DNA of 46,031 bases, taken from positions 76,903 to 122,933 of the forward strand of contig NZ_JACCGK010000016.1 of the NCBI RefSeq assembly GCF_013416325.1. Reading direction: 5' to 3'. Origin of the DNA: Vreelandella sedimenti (GTDB lineage: Bacteria > Pseudomonadota > Gammaproteobacteria > Pseudomonadales > Halomonadaceae). Positions 8,033 to 16,849 of the stretch are shown piece by piece. Made by a program: the position numbers and the translations under genes. Numbering within the stretch: the first letter of the stretch is position 1; the number at the start of each line of letters is the position of its first letter. The notes under the pieces were generated by a model. That model was not told where the DNA came from and made no database searches. It saw only the letters and a list, made by a program, of their open reading frames with translations.

Positions 8033-8638
8033 ATGCGTTTTTCTCCTCTCGTTGAGCAGCTAATGGATGCGTTTCGCGTATTGCCAGGCGTTGGGCCCAA
8101 AACGGCTCAGCGCATGGCAATGCATTTGCTTGAGCGTGAGCGTCCTGGAGGGCAGCGTCTGGCGGCGGTTATTCAACAAGCGATCGATGAAGTTGGATAC
8201 TGTCAGCGCTGCCGCACGCTCACTGAAGCAGAGACCTGCATGCTGTGTGAAAGCCTGCGGCGCGATGACGCCCTACTTTGTGTGGTGGAGTCGCCTGCCG
8301 ATCAATTGGCGATTGAAGAAGCCGGTGGTTTTAAGGGGCGCTACTTTGTGCTCCACGGGCACCTTTCGCCGCTAGATGGCGTGGGGCCTGAGTCGATTGG
8401 TTTAGACTTACTGGAAGCGCGTGTTGCAGAAGGGCTCATTGAAGAGGTGGTGTTGGCGACCAACCCCACCATCGAAGGTGAAGCGACCGCCCATTATATT
8501 GCTTCGCTACTAACAGAACACGGTGTCAAACTCTCGCGGCTTGCCTATGGCGTCCCCATGGGTGGAGAGCTGGAGTACGTTGATGGCGGCACTTTGAGCC
8601 GTGCATTTAATGGTCGTCTGCCGTTTGCCAGTGAATAA
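8033..8638 (+). CDS. recR: Recombination protein RecR
   Basis: RecR (201 aa) forms the ring that works with RecF and RecO to load RecA on gapped DNA. It shows an N-terminal helix-hairpin-helix ([20 protein letters not shown]), a zinc finger (CQRC...CMLC, about residues 57-72), a TOPRIM domain ([14 protein letters not shown]) and a C-terminal Walker B-like region ([17 protein letters not shown]). Length matches the family. Only 3 bp separate it from ybaB, so translation is probably coupled. Confidence 0.97.
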   Translation: MRFSPLVEQLMDAFRVLPGVGPKTAQRMAMHLLERERPGGQRLAAVIQQAIDEVGYCQRCRTLTEAETCMLCESLRRDDALLCVVESPADQLAIEEAGGFKGRYFVLHGHLSPLDGVGPESIGLDLLEARVAEGLIEEVVLATNPTIEGEATAHYIASLLTEHGVKLSRLAYGVPMGGELEYVDGGTLSRAFNGRLPFASE

Positions 8639-8650
8639 GCCTACCTAAAA

Positions 8651-8672
8651 CGCAAATGCTTTAGCATTTGCG
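8651..8672. other. Perfect 9-bp hairpin between recR and rnd
   Basis: CGCAAATGC and GCATTTGCG are exact complements around TTTA. On plus there is no T-tract; on minus the stem is followed by TTTTAGG. It lies just upstream of the rnd ribosome binding site, so it may separate recR and rnd expression or protect the recR 3' end. Confidence 0.5.
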
Positions 8673-8685
8673 CCAACCTGGAAGA

Positions 8686-9822
8686 ATGCTTTTGTCCTCT
8701 CTGACCCCCTCTTATCAATGGCTTGATACTCCAGAGGCGCTCGATGCAGCGTGTGAGCAAGTAGCCGATGCTTCTGTAATTGCTCTGGATACTGAGTTTT
8801 TCCGAGAGAACACGTTCTTTCCAGTGCCGGCGTTGGTTCAATTCACCGCGGGGGAAGAGGCTTATCTGATTGATCCGGTAGCCGTCCCGTGTACTGATCA
8901 ATTCCGAGCCCTGCTGCAAAATAGTGCTATCAAGTTACTGCACGCCTGCAGTGAAGATCTAGAAGTCTTCCAGCACTGGGCAGGTGTATTGCCGGAACCG
9001 TTAATCGATACTCAGGTAGTACAAGGATTTTTAGGCGAAAATCCTGGAATGGGGTATCAAAAGCTGGTCGAATTTTGGGTCGGCGAAACCCTGCCTAAAG
9101 AGGAGACCCGCTCAAACTGGCTATTGCGCCCGCTGTCGCCTGCACAGTGCCATTACGCCGCGCTGGATGTTATCTATTTATTAAAAGTCTGGACGCTTCA
9201 GGCTGAAAAACTGGCCATGCTGGGGCGGCGCGAGTGGGTGGACGCTGAGTGCGTTAGCTTGATTGAACAGGCGGGCCGCAGCGTCGATAACGACCAGCAG
9301 TGGTACACCCGTCAACGCCAATTATGGCGCTTAACGCCCCGCCAGATGGAAGCGTATCGGCTAATGACCACTTGGCGTGAAGGCGAGACACGCCGTCGTG
9401 ACTTGCCGCGCAACTGGTTGATTAGCGACAAATTGCTATTCGCGATCGCTGAAAAAATGCCCAGCAATCGCTTCGAACTCGCTGAGGTGGAAGGCGTTAA
9501 ACCGATGCTGATCAAAAAAGAGGGTGATGCACTGCTGACAATGGTCAAACAAGCCCAGCACTGCGATGAAAAAGTGCTACCCAAGCGTTGGCCAGACCCC
9601 ATGCACCCGACGTTTAAGTCACGCTTTAAAGCACTCAAGAAGGCGGTAACCGCTAAAGCTAATGACTTGGGTGTGGCACCGGAAATGCTCATGCGCCGCC
9701 GTGATATTGAAACACTGGTGATGCAAGACTTGGCGGAGGAGCCATTGATCTGGCCGAGCGGTTGGCGAGGCGAGTGTTTGAATACTGCGTTGGCCCAGGC
9801 CCTTGAGGAGCGATCGTCATGA
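8686..9822 (+). CDS. rnd: Ribonuclease D
   Basis: This 3'-5' exoribonuclease trims tRNA and other stable RNA precursors. The DEDD exonuclease core is visible: D35/E37 in VIALDTEFFRE, LLHACSEDLEVF, and the final motif YAALDVIYL (DEDDy type). An HRDC nucleic-acid-binding domain follows (residues about 205-285). Length is 378 aa, normal. The start is uncertain: ATG 8686 has GGAAGA directly against it; TTG 8692 has better spacing; TTG 8668 would begin inside the hairpin. It overlaps ycgL by 4 bp, so rnd and ycgL are translationally coupled. Confidence 0.93.
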   Translation: MLLSSLTPSYQWLDTPEALDAACEQVADASVIALDTEFFRENTFFPVPALVQFTAGEEAYLIDPVAVPCTDQFRALLQNSAIKLLHACSEDLEVFQHWAGVLPEPLIDTQVVQGFLGENPGMGYQKLVEFWVGETLPKEETRSNWLLRPLSPAQCHYAALDVIYLLKVWTLQAEKLAMLGRREWVDAECVSLIEQAGRSVDNDQQWYTRQRQLWRLTPRQMEAYRLMTTWREGETRRRDLPRNWLISDKLLFAIAEKMPSNRFELAEVEGVKPMLIKKEGDALLTMVKQAQHCDEKVLPKRWPDPMHPTFKSRFKALKKAVTAKANDLGVAPEMLMRRRDIETLVMQDLAEEPLIWPSGWRGECLNTALAQALEERSS

Positions 9823-10133
9823 GCGACAAGCTGATTTGCGAGGTTTTTAAAAGCTCGCGTAAAGATGAAATGTACTTATATGTCGATAAACGTCAAGGAT
9901 TTGCAGACGTCCCTACGCAATTACTTGAAACCTTCGGCAAGCCTGTGCCGGTGTTTACCATGCTGTTGACCGCTGACAAAAAATTGTCACGGGTTAATGC
10001 GGCAGACGTGGTGGAAGGGATTAAAGACAAAGGGTTCTACCTGCAAATGCCGCCGCCCAAAGAGGCCTATTTGCTCGACGTGCATCGCGCCCACGTTGCC
10101 TCGCGCTCTGATGCTCGTTCTGATGAACAGTAG
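9819..10133 (+). CDS. ycgL: YcgL domain-containing protein
   Basis: A 104-aa cytoplasmic protein of the YcgL family (DUF709), function unresolved. Typical segments are ICEVFKSSRKDEMYLYV, the FAD/DVP-containing loop and a GFYLQMPPP stretch. The ATG overlaps the rnd stop codon (ATGA at 9819-9822). The rnd-ycgL pairing, with ycgN nearby, is conserved in Pseudomonas and relatives and suggests an RNA-related role, but this is inference. Confidence 0.93.
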   Translation: MSDKLICEVFKSSRKDEMYLYVDKRQGFADVPTQLLETFGKPVPVFTMLLTADKKLSRVNAADVVEGIKDKGFYLQMPPPKEAYLLDVHRAHVASRSDARSDEQ

Positions 10134-10145
10134 CGCCATCCGGTT

Positions 10146-10724
10146 ATGAATTTTCTTGCCCATGCGTGGTTGGTGAGCGCTGGTAGCGATGACTTTCTCT
10201 ACGGTAATTTAATTGCCGATGGTGTTAAGGGGCGCAATTTGACCGATTGGCCTGCTGCTACTGCCCTGGGCATTCGCCATCACCGTCGAGTGGATGCCTG
10301 GGTAGATAACCACCCGAGCGTTGTTAATGCACGGCGGCGTGCGCCAACGGGACAGCGGCGCTATGCGGGGATAGCGCTGGATATGGTGTGGGATCATTTC
10401 CTGGCCCGTGATACGGCGGGGCAGGCGGATCAAGAAGCAATTGTTGAGCGCTGTTATAGACTGCTCTCCGCCCGTGCCGCGCCGAATCGCCTGGCCGGAA
10501 TGATGCCGATTCTCGTCGAACAGGACTGGCTAAGAGGCTATGCTGACTTTGCGTTTACCTGCCGGGCCGTTGCCGGGATTGGGCGGCGTTTGTCTGGCCC
10601 CAATCAGTTGGCTGCTTTAGTGCCTTGGTTGTATGAGGATTATCAAGGGTTAGAGAACGATTTCCACACACTATGGCCCGAACTATTGGCTGAATTAAGC
10701 CACCAAGATACACCCCCATCATAA
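10146..10724 (+). CDS. Acyl carrier protein phosphodiesterase family (AcpH-like)
   Basis: This 192-aa protein belongs to the AcpH/DUF479 family, HD-type metal-dependent hydrolases; E. coli AcpH removes 4'-phosphopantetheine from acyl carrier protein. Visible family features are the opening MNFLAHAWL, GNLIADGVKG, HHRRVDAWVDNHP and DMVWDHFLARD, which supply the metal-binding His/Asp residues. It starts 12 bp after ycgL on the same strand and is followed closely by ycgN, so it is probably in the same operon. The substrate is assigned by family only. Confidence 0.85.
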   Translation: MNFLAHAWLVSAGSDDFLYGNLIADGVKGRNLTDWPAATALGIRHHRRVDAWVDNHPSVVNARRRAPTGQRRYAGIALDMVWDHFLARDTAGQADQEAIVERCYRLLSARAAPNRLAGMMPILVEQDWLRGYADFAFTCRAVAGIGRRLSGPNQLAALVPWLYEDYQGLENDFHTLWPELLAELSHQDTPPS

Positions 10725-10740
10725 TGAGTTTTTCGAAATA

Positions 10741-11211
10741 ATGAGTCAGGAGACGATGGAGACCGCAATGCGCGAACGTTTTTGGGAGCGCTTTACCCTC
10801 GAAGAGTTGACGCCCCAGGAGTGGGAAGCGTTATGCGATGGCTGTGGACAGTGCTGCCTGCTAAAGCTGCACGACGAGGAGACTCAGGAGTTAGCAGTAC
10901 TGAACGTTGCTTGTCGCTTGCTGGATATTCACAGCTGCCAGTGCAGCGATTATGCGAACCGCTTTGAAACCGTTCCCGACTGCACCCAACTGACGCCTGC
11001 CTTGGTTAAAGAGTTCACCTGGCTGCCGCAGAGCTGTGGTTACCGGCGGGTGGCTGAAGGGCGCAAGTTGGCGGGTTGGCACCCGCTGTTAAGCAATGAC
11101 GCCGAGCGGGTTCACCGCAAAGGCGTCAGCGTACGCAGCTTTGCGGTGTCCCAAGATGAGGTGCCGGAGCAGCAATTGGAGTCACATATCATTGCCGTGC
11201 TGCCGATGTAG
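10741..11211 (+). CDS. ycgN: YcgN family cysteine cluster protein
   Basis: A 156-aa protein of the UPF0260/YcgN family (CxxCxxCC zinc/iron-chelating domain). The hallmark cluster LCDGCGQCCLLKL lies near residues 31-43, with further conserved cysteines (NVACRLLD, CQCSDYANR, PDCTQL, SCGYR). The molecular role is unknown; the cysteines suggest metal or Fe-S binding. The start could instead be ATG 10768 (MRERFWERF), which has a GGAG at good spacing. It ends the rnd-ycgL-acpH-ycgN run and converges with ptrB, leaving a 15-bp gap. Confidence 0.9.
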   Translation: MSQETMETAMRERFWERFTLEELTPQEWEALCDGCGQCCLLKLHDEETQELAVLNVACRLLDIHSCQCSDYANRFETVPDCTQLTPALVKEFTWLPQSCGYRRVAEGRKLAGWHPLLSNDAERVHRKGVSVRSFAVSQDEVPEQQLESHIIAVLPM

Positions 11212-11226
11212 TTCCCTTCGAGCACT

Positions 11227-13329
11227 TTACTCAGAAGTTGAAGATGCTTGCGAGTGCAGTCCCAGCGCCCAGAGAATAAAAGCGTCTTGGCGGGCGGTAT
11301 CGCGCCACGCTTTGAATCGACCGGATGCGCCGCCGTGGCCGCTGCTCATATCGGTGCGCATCAAAATTGGCGCTGAACCCAGCTGCTGTTGTGCCACCTG
11401 GGCATAAAACTTGGCGGGCTCCCAGTAGCTGACACGGGTATCGAACCAACTACCCTCAATCCATAGTGCAGGGTATATCTGCGCTTTAATGTTATCGATG
11501 GGCGAGTAAGCAGCTATTCGCTCGGCGACCTCTGGTTCTTCAGGGTTGCCCCACTCGCTGTACTCCGCGGTCGTCAGAGGTAGCTCCGGGTTCTGCATCG
11601 TGCGCAGTACGTCTAAAAAGGGCACATCTAGCAGAGCGGCGCAAAACTTTTCCGGCGCACGATTAATGCAGGTGCCGACCAGCAGCCCGCCAGCGCTGGC
11701 GCCATAGGCTGCTATGCGCAGTGAATCACTGACACCCTGTTCTACAAGCGCATCCCGGGCGGCCAGGAAATCGTCAAAGCTGTTCTCCTTGTGGGCCATC
11801 TTGCCGTTTAAATACCAGGGTTCGCCGCGTTCGCCGCCGCCGCGCACATGAGCAACGGCAAAGGCCGCACCGCGCTCAAGCAGTTCCAACCGGGCAATCG
11901 AGAACCAAGGGTCAAGCGCATCGCCGTAGGCACCGTAGCCATATAGCAACGTGGGCAAGGGCTGATCCGCCAGATCGGCGCGCAGCACCACCGATACGGG
12001 CACTTGCTCGCCATCGCTGCTGGTTGCCCAAAGGCGGCGGCTGACTAGCTGTTCAGGCTGTAAGTTGCCGTAAACAGGTACCCGCTTCAGTAGCGTTCGT
12101 TCGCCGCTGGTTAGATCGAGTGAAAACCAGCTGGGCGGCTGGGTAAACGACTCTTCGCGCAGGCGCACTACCCGGGTATCGAAGTGCGGCGCATCTTCCA
12201 GCATCTGTGAGCAGGGTTGTTCAGGCAGTGCCAGGGTCTCATCCAGGGAGCAGTTGTGCTGAGCATCGAAAAGTAAGCGCCGCAAACGCACTTGCGCCTG
12301 GGCATGGTCGCGCTCAGCCAGCATCAGCCCCCAAGAGAACGCATCAACGCCTTCCAGGGTGGCTTCTTCACGGTGGGCGATTAACGTTTGCCAATTCAAT
12401 TGGGGCTGACCAAGCTGACTTTCGGGCAGGAAGTCGAGTTGGAAGTGAGCACCTGCCTGGTTATGCAGGCGGTAAAAGCTGCCTGGCCGGTGATCAATGC
12501 TGTACTCAACCCCCGCTTGGCGCTGTTGAATACACTGCAGGGCTGAATCAGGAGAGTGAGCGGCCAATAGGTGAATTTCACTGGTGTCTTTTGAGCCGCT
12601 TTCTAGCAGCAACCACGACCGCGAGCGCGTTTTGCCAATACCGAGCCAAAACTCAGGATCCTCTTCTCTTAGCACTAATACTGGCTCATTTGAAGCGTCA
12701 GGCTCCATCAGTGAAAGCGAAAGCCGCCAAACGCTGTCTGGGCGCTGAGTGTCGTCAAACCGCGTGAACAGCAGAGTCGCTGTAGTAGTAGTTTGATCTT
12801 CTGCCCAGCACAGCCCCGCACCAATATCGCTTAATAGTTGCTCAGGCGTCCCGTTAGGCAGCGCTTTCAACCAAAGGGTAAAACGCTCGTCGCCTTGAGT
12901 ATCTTCTGTCCAGGCCAACCACTGCTCATCGGGAGACAGCGCCATATCGCCCATGTCGTAAAAGTCGTGCTCGGCAGCACGGGCTCTAACGTCGAAAAAG
13001 CATTCCTGTTGTTCAGGCTGGCGATTGGGGTGGCGCCACCAGCAGGGGTAGTCATCCTCGGCACTGGTTTCGTTCCAGAACGTGAAGTGGTCAAGCGTTG
13101 TCTTAAGGCTGGTCACGGCTAATTCGCGGCGCGCTAGGTGACTCTGGTATAACGCTTCCTCCAGCGGGGCAAGTGGGGCAAACCAAGCGGCTTGTTGCTG
13201 GTTGGCGGCCTCTAAAAAGGCACTGACCTGTGGGTCGTCGCGCTCTTCTAACCAGTGCCATTGCGGGTCATTAGCGCGATAATAGCGTGCAGCGGGTAAG
13301 CCTGAAGGTATGCCTTGCTGTGCTTTCAT
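11227..13329 (-). CDS. ptrB: Oligopeptidase B (S9A prolyl oligopeptidase family)
   Basis: This is a serine peptidase of about 700 aa. Oligopeptidase B cleaves short peptides after Lys or Arg. The N-terminal two-thirds is a beta-propeller, the C-terminal third an alpha/beta hydrolase. The catalytic serine lies in GASAGG (about residue 545), the aspartate in SWFDTRVSYWEP (about 630) and the histidine in SSGHGGASGR (about 665); HVRGGGERGEPWY is also diagnostic. The start is uncertain: ATG 13329 (MKAQQGIPSG) has no clear binding site and a TTG at 13359 would add ten residues. It is a single gene divergent from the small membrane protein at 13392. Confidence 0.92.
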   Translation of the reverse strand: MKAQQGIPSGLPAARYYRANDPQWHWLEERDDPQVSAFLEAANQQQAAWFAPLAPLEEALYQSHLARRELAVTSLKTTLDHFTFWNETSAEDDYPCWWRHPNRQPEQQECFFDVRARAAEHDFYDMGDMALSPDEQWLAWTEDTQGDERFTLWLKALPNGTPEQLLSDIGAGLCWAEDQTTTTATLLFTRFDDTQRPDSVWRLSLSLMEPDASNEPVLVLREEDPEFWLGIGKTRSRSWLLLESGSKDTSEIHLLAAHSPDSALQCIQQRQAGVEYSIDHRPGSFYRLHNQAGAHFQLDFLPESQLGQPQLNWQTLIAHREEATLEGVDAFSWGLMLAERDHAQAQVRLRRLLFDAQHNCSLDETLALPEQPCSQMLEDAPHFDTRVVRLREESFTQPPSWFSLDLTSGERTLLKRVPVYGNLQPEQLVSRRLWATSSDGEQVPVSVVLRADLADQPLPTLLYGYGAYGDALDPWFSIARLELLERGAAFAVAHVRGGGERGEPWYLNGKMAHKENSFDDFLAARDALVEQGVSDSLRIAAYGASAGGLLVGTCINRAPEKFCAALLDVPFLDVLRTMQNPELPLTTAEYSEWGNPEEPEVAERIAAYSPIDNIKAQIYPALWIEGSWFDTRVSYWEPAKFYAQVAQQQLGSAPILMRTDMSSGHGGASGRFKAWRDTARQDAFILWALGLHSQASSTSE

Positions 13330-13391
13330 AAATTGATAGGTACCATAACGGGAAATCAACGTCGGGTGAGTTCACCCATATGAGGGGTATT

Positions 13392-13817
13392 ATGCTGTTT
13401 GCAAATTCAACGCCACTACTGTGGTTGAGTTATTACGGGCTGTCGCTGTTAGTGATTATCGCAGTCTATTTTGCGTTCACTTTTCTGCCTCGCTTGCCAC
13501 GTCTTGTACTGACCTGGATGGTGGCAGGGGCAATATGGGCACCCGCTACTTTCCGGCTGCCGTTAATAGAAGAGGGTGAATTCTATACCGGTTGGGCACC
13601 TTCGGCGATGGTGGCAGCGGTTGGCTTTTTAGAAAACAACGGCGCGGCACTTCGTGGCGGGCTAATGTGGCTGGTGTTGGGGATGGCATTAGGCGCGCTT
13701 ATTGGTGTTGCTCTGTGGTGGTGGCGCCGTCCTGGGGACGATGAGTATGTCGTCCAGGAAGAAGAGAGTGCCGATGAAAGCGAATCACCACGCCGTCGCG
13801 AACCGATGATTGGTTAA
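13392..13817 (+). CDS. Small integral membrane protein of unknown function
   Basis: A 141-residue protein I do not recognise. It has about three hydrophobic segments (residues roughly 8-28, 34-52 and 86-108), a Trp-rich WWWRR boundary, and an acidic, arginine-ended cytoplasmic-type tail (DDEYVVQEEESADESESPRRREP). The ATG at 13392 is preferred because GAGGGG lies 4 nt upstream; the in-frame ATG at 13380 has no site. It is divergent from ptrB and 76 bp ahead of the amidotransferase. Codon use looks native. Confidence 0.7.
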   Translation: MLFANSTPLLWLSYYGLSLLVIIAVYFAFTFLPRLPRLVLTWMVAGAIWAPATFRLPLIEEGEFYTGWAPSAMVAAVGFLENNGAALRGGLMWLVLGMALGALIGVALWWWRRPGDDEYVVQEEESADESESPRRREPMIG

Positions 13818-13893
13818 TGGCTGTGTTTAGATCCAATGCTTTTGCAGAGGTCGAAGGGTGTCTAAGTGTGTGTAAAGTGTATGTGTGAAGCGT

Positions 13894-14673
13894 ATGTGTG
13901 AACTGCTGGGTATGAGCGCCAATGTGCCCACCGATATCTGTTTTAGCTTTTCGGGCTTCTTGCACCGCGGTGGGGGCACCGGCCCCCATCGCGATGGTTG
14001 GGGAATTGCTTTCTACGAAGAGGGCGGTTACCGCGATTTTCGCGATCCCCATCCCTCCGTCGATTCCCCTATCGCCCGGCTAATTTGCGATTACCCGATT
14101 AAGTCCAATGTAGTGATCAGTCACATTCGCCAAGCCAACGTGGGGGGCGTAAAGCTTGCCAATACCCACCCTTTCACGCGAGAAATGTGGGGGCGACCCT
14201 GGTGCTATGCTCACAATGGGCAATTAAGTGGCTGGGAGCGTTTAACGTTAGGAAACTACACCCCGGTTGGCAGCACCGATAGCGAGTATGCTTACTGCTG
14301 GTTAATGGGCGAACTTCGCCGTGAATTTCCTTCCCCGCCCGCTGATCCCGCAACGCTGTGGGAGCGCTTGCATCAGCTATGTGAGCAACTAAGAGCACTG
14401 GGCGTGTTCAATATGCTGCTCTCTGATGGGGGCTACTTATATACATTTTGTGCCACGAAGCTTGCGCATATTACCCGCTGCGCGCCCTTTGGCGAGGCGG
14501 AGCTCTCCGACGCCGAGATGACGGTGAATTTTGCCGAACATACCACGCCTGACGACATCGTTTCAGTGATTGCCACTGAACCGCTCACGCACAATGAAGC
14601 CTGGCAGCGGATGGTGCCGGGTGAGCTATTGGTCTGGCGTGATGGAGAAATTCAGGCGCGTTACTGTCCATAA
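13894..14673 (+). CDS. Class II glutamine amidotransferase, YafJ-like
   Basis: This 259-aa N-terminal-nucleophile hydrolase is of the YafJ/GATase_4 type. The start at 13894 places the catalytic Cys at position 2 (MCELLGMSANVPTD), as the family requires after Met removal; an in-frame GTG at 13885 would bury it and is rejected. Other family motifs are DGWGIAFYEEGG, ISHIRQANVGGVKLANTHPF and WCYAHNGQLSGW (the substrate pocket), and GSTDSEYAYCWL. No synthase domain is fused and no partner is adjacent, so the physiological ammonia acceptor is unknown. Confidence 0.9.
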   Translation: MCELLGMSANVPTDICFSFSGFLHRGGGTGPHRDGWGIAFYEEGGYRDFRDPHPSVDSPIARLICDYPIKSNVVISHIRQANVGGVKLANTHPFTREMWGRPWCYAHNGQLSGWERLTLGNYTPVGSTDSEYAYCWLMGELRREFPSPPADPATLWERLHQLCEQLRALGVFNMLLSDGGYLYTFCATKLAHITRCAPFGEAELSDAEMTVNFAEHTTPDDIVSVIATEPLTHNEAWQRMVPGELLVWRDGEIQARYCP

Positions 14674-14742
14674 AGAAACGATCTACTAAATTGGAATGAG
14701 GGACGCAGCAGCAAATAAAGTGAACCCGACTATGGGCTAAAG

Positions 14743-14760
14743 TTGAAACGTTAGTTTCAA
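14743..14760. promoter_or_regulatory. PsrA-type operator upstream of fadD
   Basis: TTGAAAC-GTTA-GTTTCAA is an 18-bp dyad with perfect 7-bp arms. It fits the motif reported for the Pseudomonas TetR-family fatty-acid sensor PsrA, (C/G)AAAC-N2-4-GTTT(G/C). It lies 127 bp upstream of the fadD ATG, just ahead of a weak promoter candidate (TTTACA at 14769, TATCGT at 14792, spacing 17). A matching box occurs at 43985-44004. The regulator gene is not in the window. Confidence 0.7.
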
Positions 14761-14886
14761 TCGATCGTTTTACAGCCTGTTAGAGGTCGTATATCGTTGG
14801 GCTTCTTAACCTGTTTTTTTCAGATAGAGCCTAGCGACAACAACAAGGTCGGTGACTTACGCCGACGCCAATAGCGGAGATTGCCC

Positions 14887-16557
14887 ATGAGCGAACACGC
14901 CAACGCCGCCGTTTTACGTGGCCCAGCGCTTGAAGGGTTGGATCAGTACGATTCAGTCACGGATGTTTTTCATAACGCAGTAGCACGCTTTAAGGACAAG
15001 CCAGCTTTTTCCTGTATGGGCAAAACGCTCTCTTTCGCTGATCTTGACCGCCTTTCCGCAGACTTTGCTGCTTGGCTACAGCATGAAACCGACCTCGTTC
15101 CCGGTGATCGTATTGCCATCCAGTTGCCCAACGTACTGCAGTTTCCTGTGGCGGTATTCGGTGCACTGCGTGCAGGCTTGGTAGTGGTCAACACCAACCC
15201 GCTGTATACCGAGCGGGAAATGGCCAACCAGTTCAAGGACTCCAACGCTAAAGCCATTGTGATTTTGGCCAATATGGCCGACAAGCTGGAGAAAGTGCTC
15301 GATAAAACAGATATCAAACACGTTTTAGTCACCCAGCTAGCCGACTTACACGATGCTCCCAAGCGCTGGCTAATCAATGCAGTGGTGAAGCATGTTAAGA
15401 AAATAGTGCCTGCTTATTCACTACCCAGTGCGATTAGTTTTCGCGATGCATTGAAAAAAGGCACCTCACTTGGCCATACCGAGGTCAAGAGAAGTCCCGA
15501 TGAGTTAGCCGCGCTGCAATATACCGGTGGTACTACGGGTATGCCAAAAGGTGCAATGCTGACCCATCGCAATCTCATCGCCAATATGCTGCAAGCGCGG
15601 GAAGCGATTGGCCCTCATCTGACTGATGGCGAAGAGCTGGTTATCGCACCGCTACCGGTTTATCACATCTATACCTTTACGGTTAACTGTCTGTTCCTAA
15701 TGGAAACCGGTAACCACTCTTTGCTGATCACTAACCCTCGCGACCTGGATGGTTTTGTCAAAGAGCTAAAGGGGCTGCCCTTTACTGCTTTTATCGGCCT
15801 CAATACGCTGTTTAATGCGCTGTGTAATCGCGATGACTTCAAGCAGCTCGATTTTTCCAAATTGAAGCTGACGATCTCCGGCGGCATGGCGCTGACCAAA
15901 GCAGCGGCGCAGCGTTGGGAAAAAACCACCGGTTGCCCAATTGCCGAGGGGTATGGCCTGACCGAGACTTCTCCCATTGTTAGCTTCAACCCGACCGATG
16001 CGATCCAACTGGGCACTATCGGTAAGCCCGTGGCAGGCACCGCGGTAAAAGTCGTCGACGCTGATGGCAACGACGTGGCATTGGGCGAGCCGGGAGAACT
16101 GTGCGTGCAAGGGCCGCAGGTGATGAAAGGCTACTGGCAGCGTGAAGATGAAACCCGTGACGCCATCGATGAGGATGGTTGGTTTCACACCGGCGACATC
16201 GCTGTGCTGCAGGATGATGGTTATATCCGCATCGTTGATCGCAAAAAAGATATGATCCTGGTCTCTGGTTTTAATGTTTATCCCAATGAAGTTGAAGATG
16301 TGGTGGCAGCCCACCCGGATGTGCTTGAGTCTGCGGCGGTCGGTGTGCCGGATGACAATGCTGGCGAAGCCATCAAGCTGTTTGTGGTCAGTAAAAATGA
16401 CCAGCTAGATGAAAAAACGCTACGCGACTGGTGCAAAAAAGAGCTCACTGGCTACAAAGTGCCGAAATTCATAGAATTTCGCGATGAGCTGCCCAAAACC
16501 AATGTGGGTAAAGTACTCCGCCGTCAGCTGCGTGACGAAGTGCCCTCAAAAACGTAA
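14887..16557 (+). CDS. fadD: Long-chain-fatty-acid--CoA ligase
   Basis: FadD (556 aa) activates long-chain fatty acids to acyl-CoA with ATP at the inner face of the membrane, feeding beta-oxidation. The adenylate-forming signatures are intact: YTGGTTGMPKGAMLTHRN (ATP/AMP motif), GYGLTETSPIVSFNP, DGWFHTGDIAVLQDDGYIRIVDRKKDM (FACS motif) and the C-terminal lysine motif TNVGKVLRRQLRDE. The ATG at 14887 (MSEHANAAVL) follows GGAGA by 6 nt; the TTG at 14881 overlaps that spacing and is less likely. It is probably monocistronic under the upstream PsrA-type box. Confidence 0.96.
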   Translation: MSEHANAAVLRGPALEGLDQYDSVTDVFHNAVARFKDKPAFSCMGKTLSFADLDRLSADFAAWLQHETDLVPGDRIAIQLPNVLQFPVAVFGALRAGLVVVNTNPLYTEREMANQFKDSNAKAIVILANMADKLEKVLDKTDIKHVLVTQLADLHDAPKRWLINAVVKHVKKIVPAYSLPSAISFRDALKKGTSLGHTEVKRSPDELAALQYTGGTTGMPKGAMLTHRNLIANMLQAREAIGPHLTDGEELVIAPLPVYHIYTFTVNCLFLMETGNHSLLITNPRDLDGFVKELKGLPFTAFIGLNTLFNALCNRDDFKQLDFSKLKLTISGGMALTKAAAQRWEKTTGCPIAEGYGLTETSPIVSFNPTDAIQLGTIGKPVAGTAVKVVDADGNDVALGEPGELCVQGPQVMKGYWQREDETRDAIDEDGWFHTGDIAVLQDDGYIRIVDRKKDMILVSGFNVYPNEVEDVVAAHPDVLESAAVGVPDDNAGEAIKLFVVSKNDQLDEKTLRDWCKKELTGYKVPKFIEFRDELPKTNVGKVLRRQLRDEVPSKT

Positions 16558-16584
16558 TCAGATAGCCATTAATAAACCTCGATT

Positions 16585-16740
16585 AGCGGGCGAGGGCAGG
16601 TTGTAACAAGGGTCTTTCGCCATGGCCGGAAAATATTCCTGACAATTCCGGCATTTCCGCCATCCATGGCGGTCAGATGGCGAAAGTAGCGCCCACGGAT
16701 GGGTTCACAGCGCCCTTGTGGAAACCTGGGCTCGCCCGCT
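16585..16740. other. Highly structured intergenic element (156 bp, nested dyads)
   Basis: Six helices can be drawn by exact complementarity. The outer stem is AGCGGGCGAG (16585-16594) with CTCGCCCGCT (16731-16740), then CAGGTT (16597) with AACCTG (16723), ACAAGGG (16606) with CCCTTGT (16713), and CTTTCGCCAT (16614) with ATGGCGAAAG (16677). Inside lie two hairpins: GCCGGAA (16625) with TTCCGGC (16646), and CCGCCAT-CC-ATGGCGG (16657-16672). An extra CCCA-CGGA-TGGG hairpin sits on the 3' side. No reading frame is evident. It is either a MITE- or ERIC-like intergenic repeat or a structured RNA; there is only one copy in this window. Confidence 0.6.
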
Positions 16741-16793
16741 TCCTGCTTGCTTTGTGGTTAGGCGTCGCGGCGCTGAAAGCGTTACACTATACG

Positions 16794-16822
16794 ACCCGCT
16801 CAATTGAGCGGGTTGATTTTTT
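16794..16822 (+). terminator. Intrinsic terminator-like hairpin upstream of hrpA
   Basis: The perfect palindrome ACCCGCTCAATTGAGCGGGT (16794-16813) is followed by TGATTTTTT. It could end transcription from fadD or from the structured element at 16585, or act as an attenuator, since hrpA begins 28 bp beyond it. No annotated gene ends immediately before it. Confidence 0.7.
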
Positions 16823-16849
16823 ATAACTCTTATTAATATCTCTTGTTAA

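Noticed and set aside
12207..12767. 186-codon plus-strand frame opposite ptrB
   Set aside because: It is a shadow of the oligopeptidase reading frame, with no binding site or domain features.
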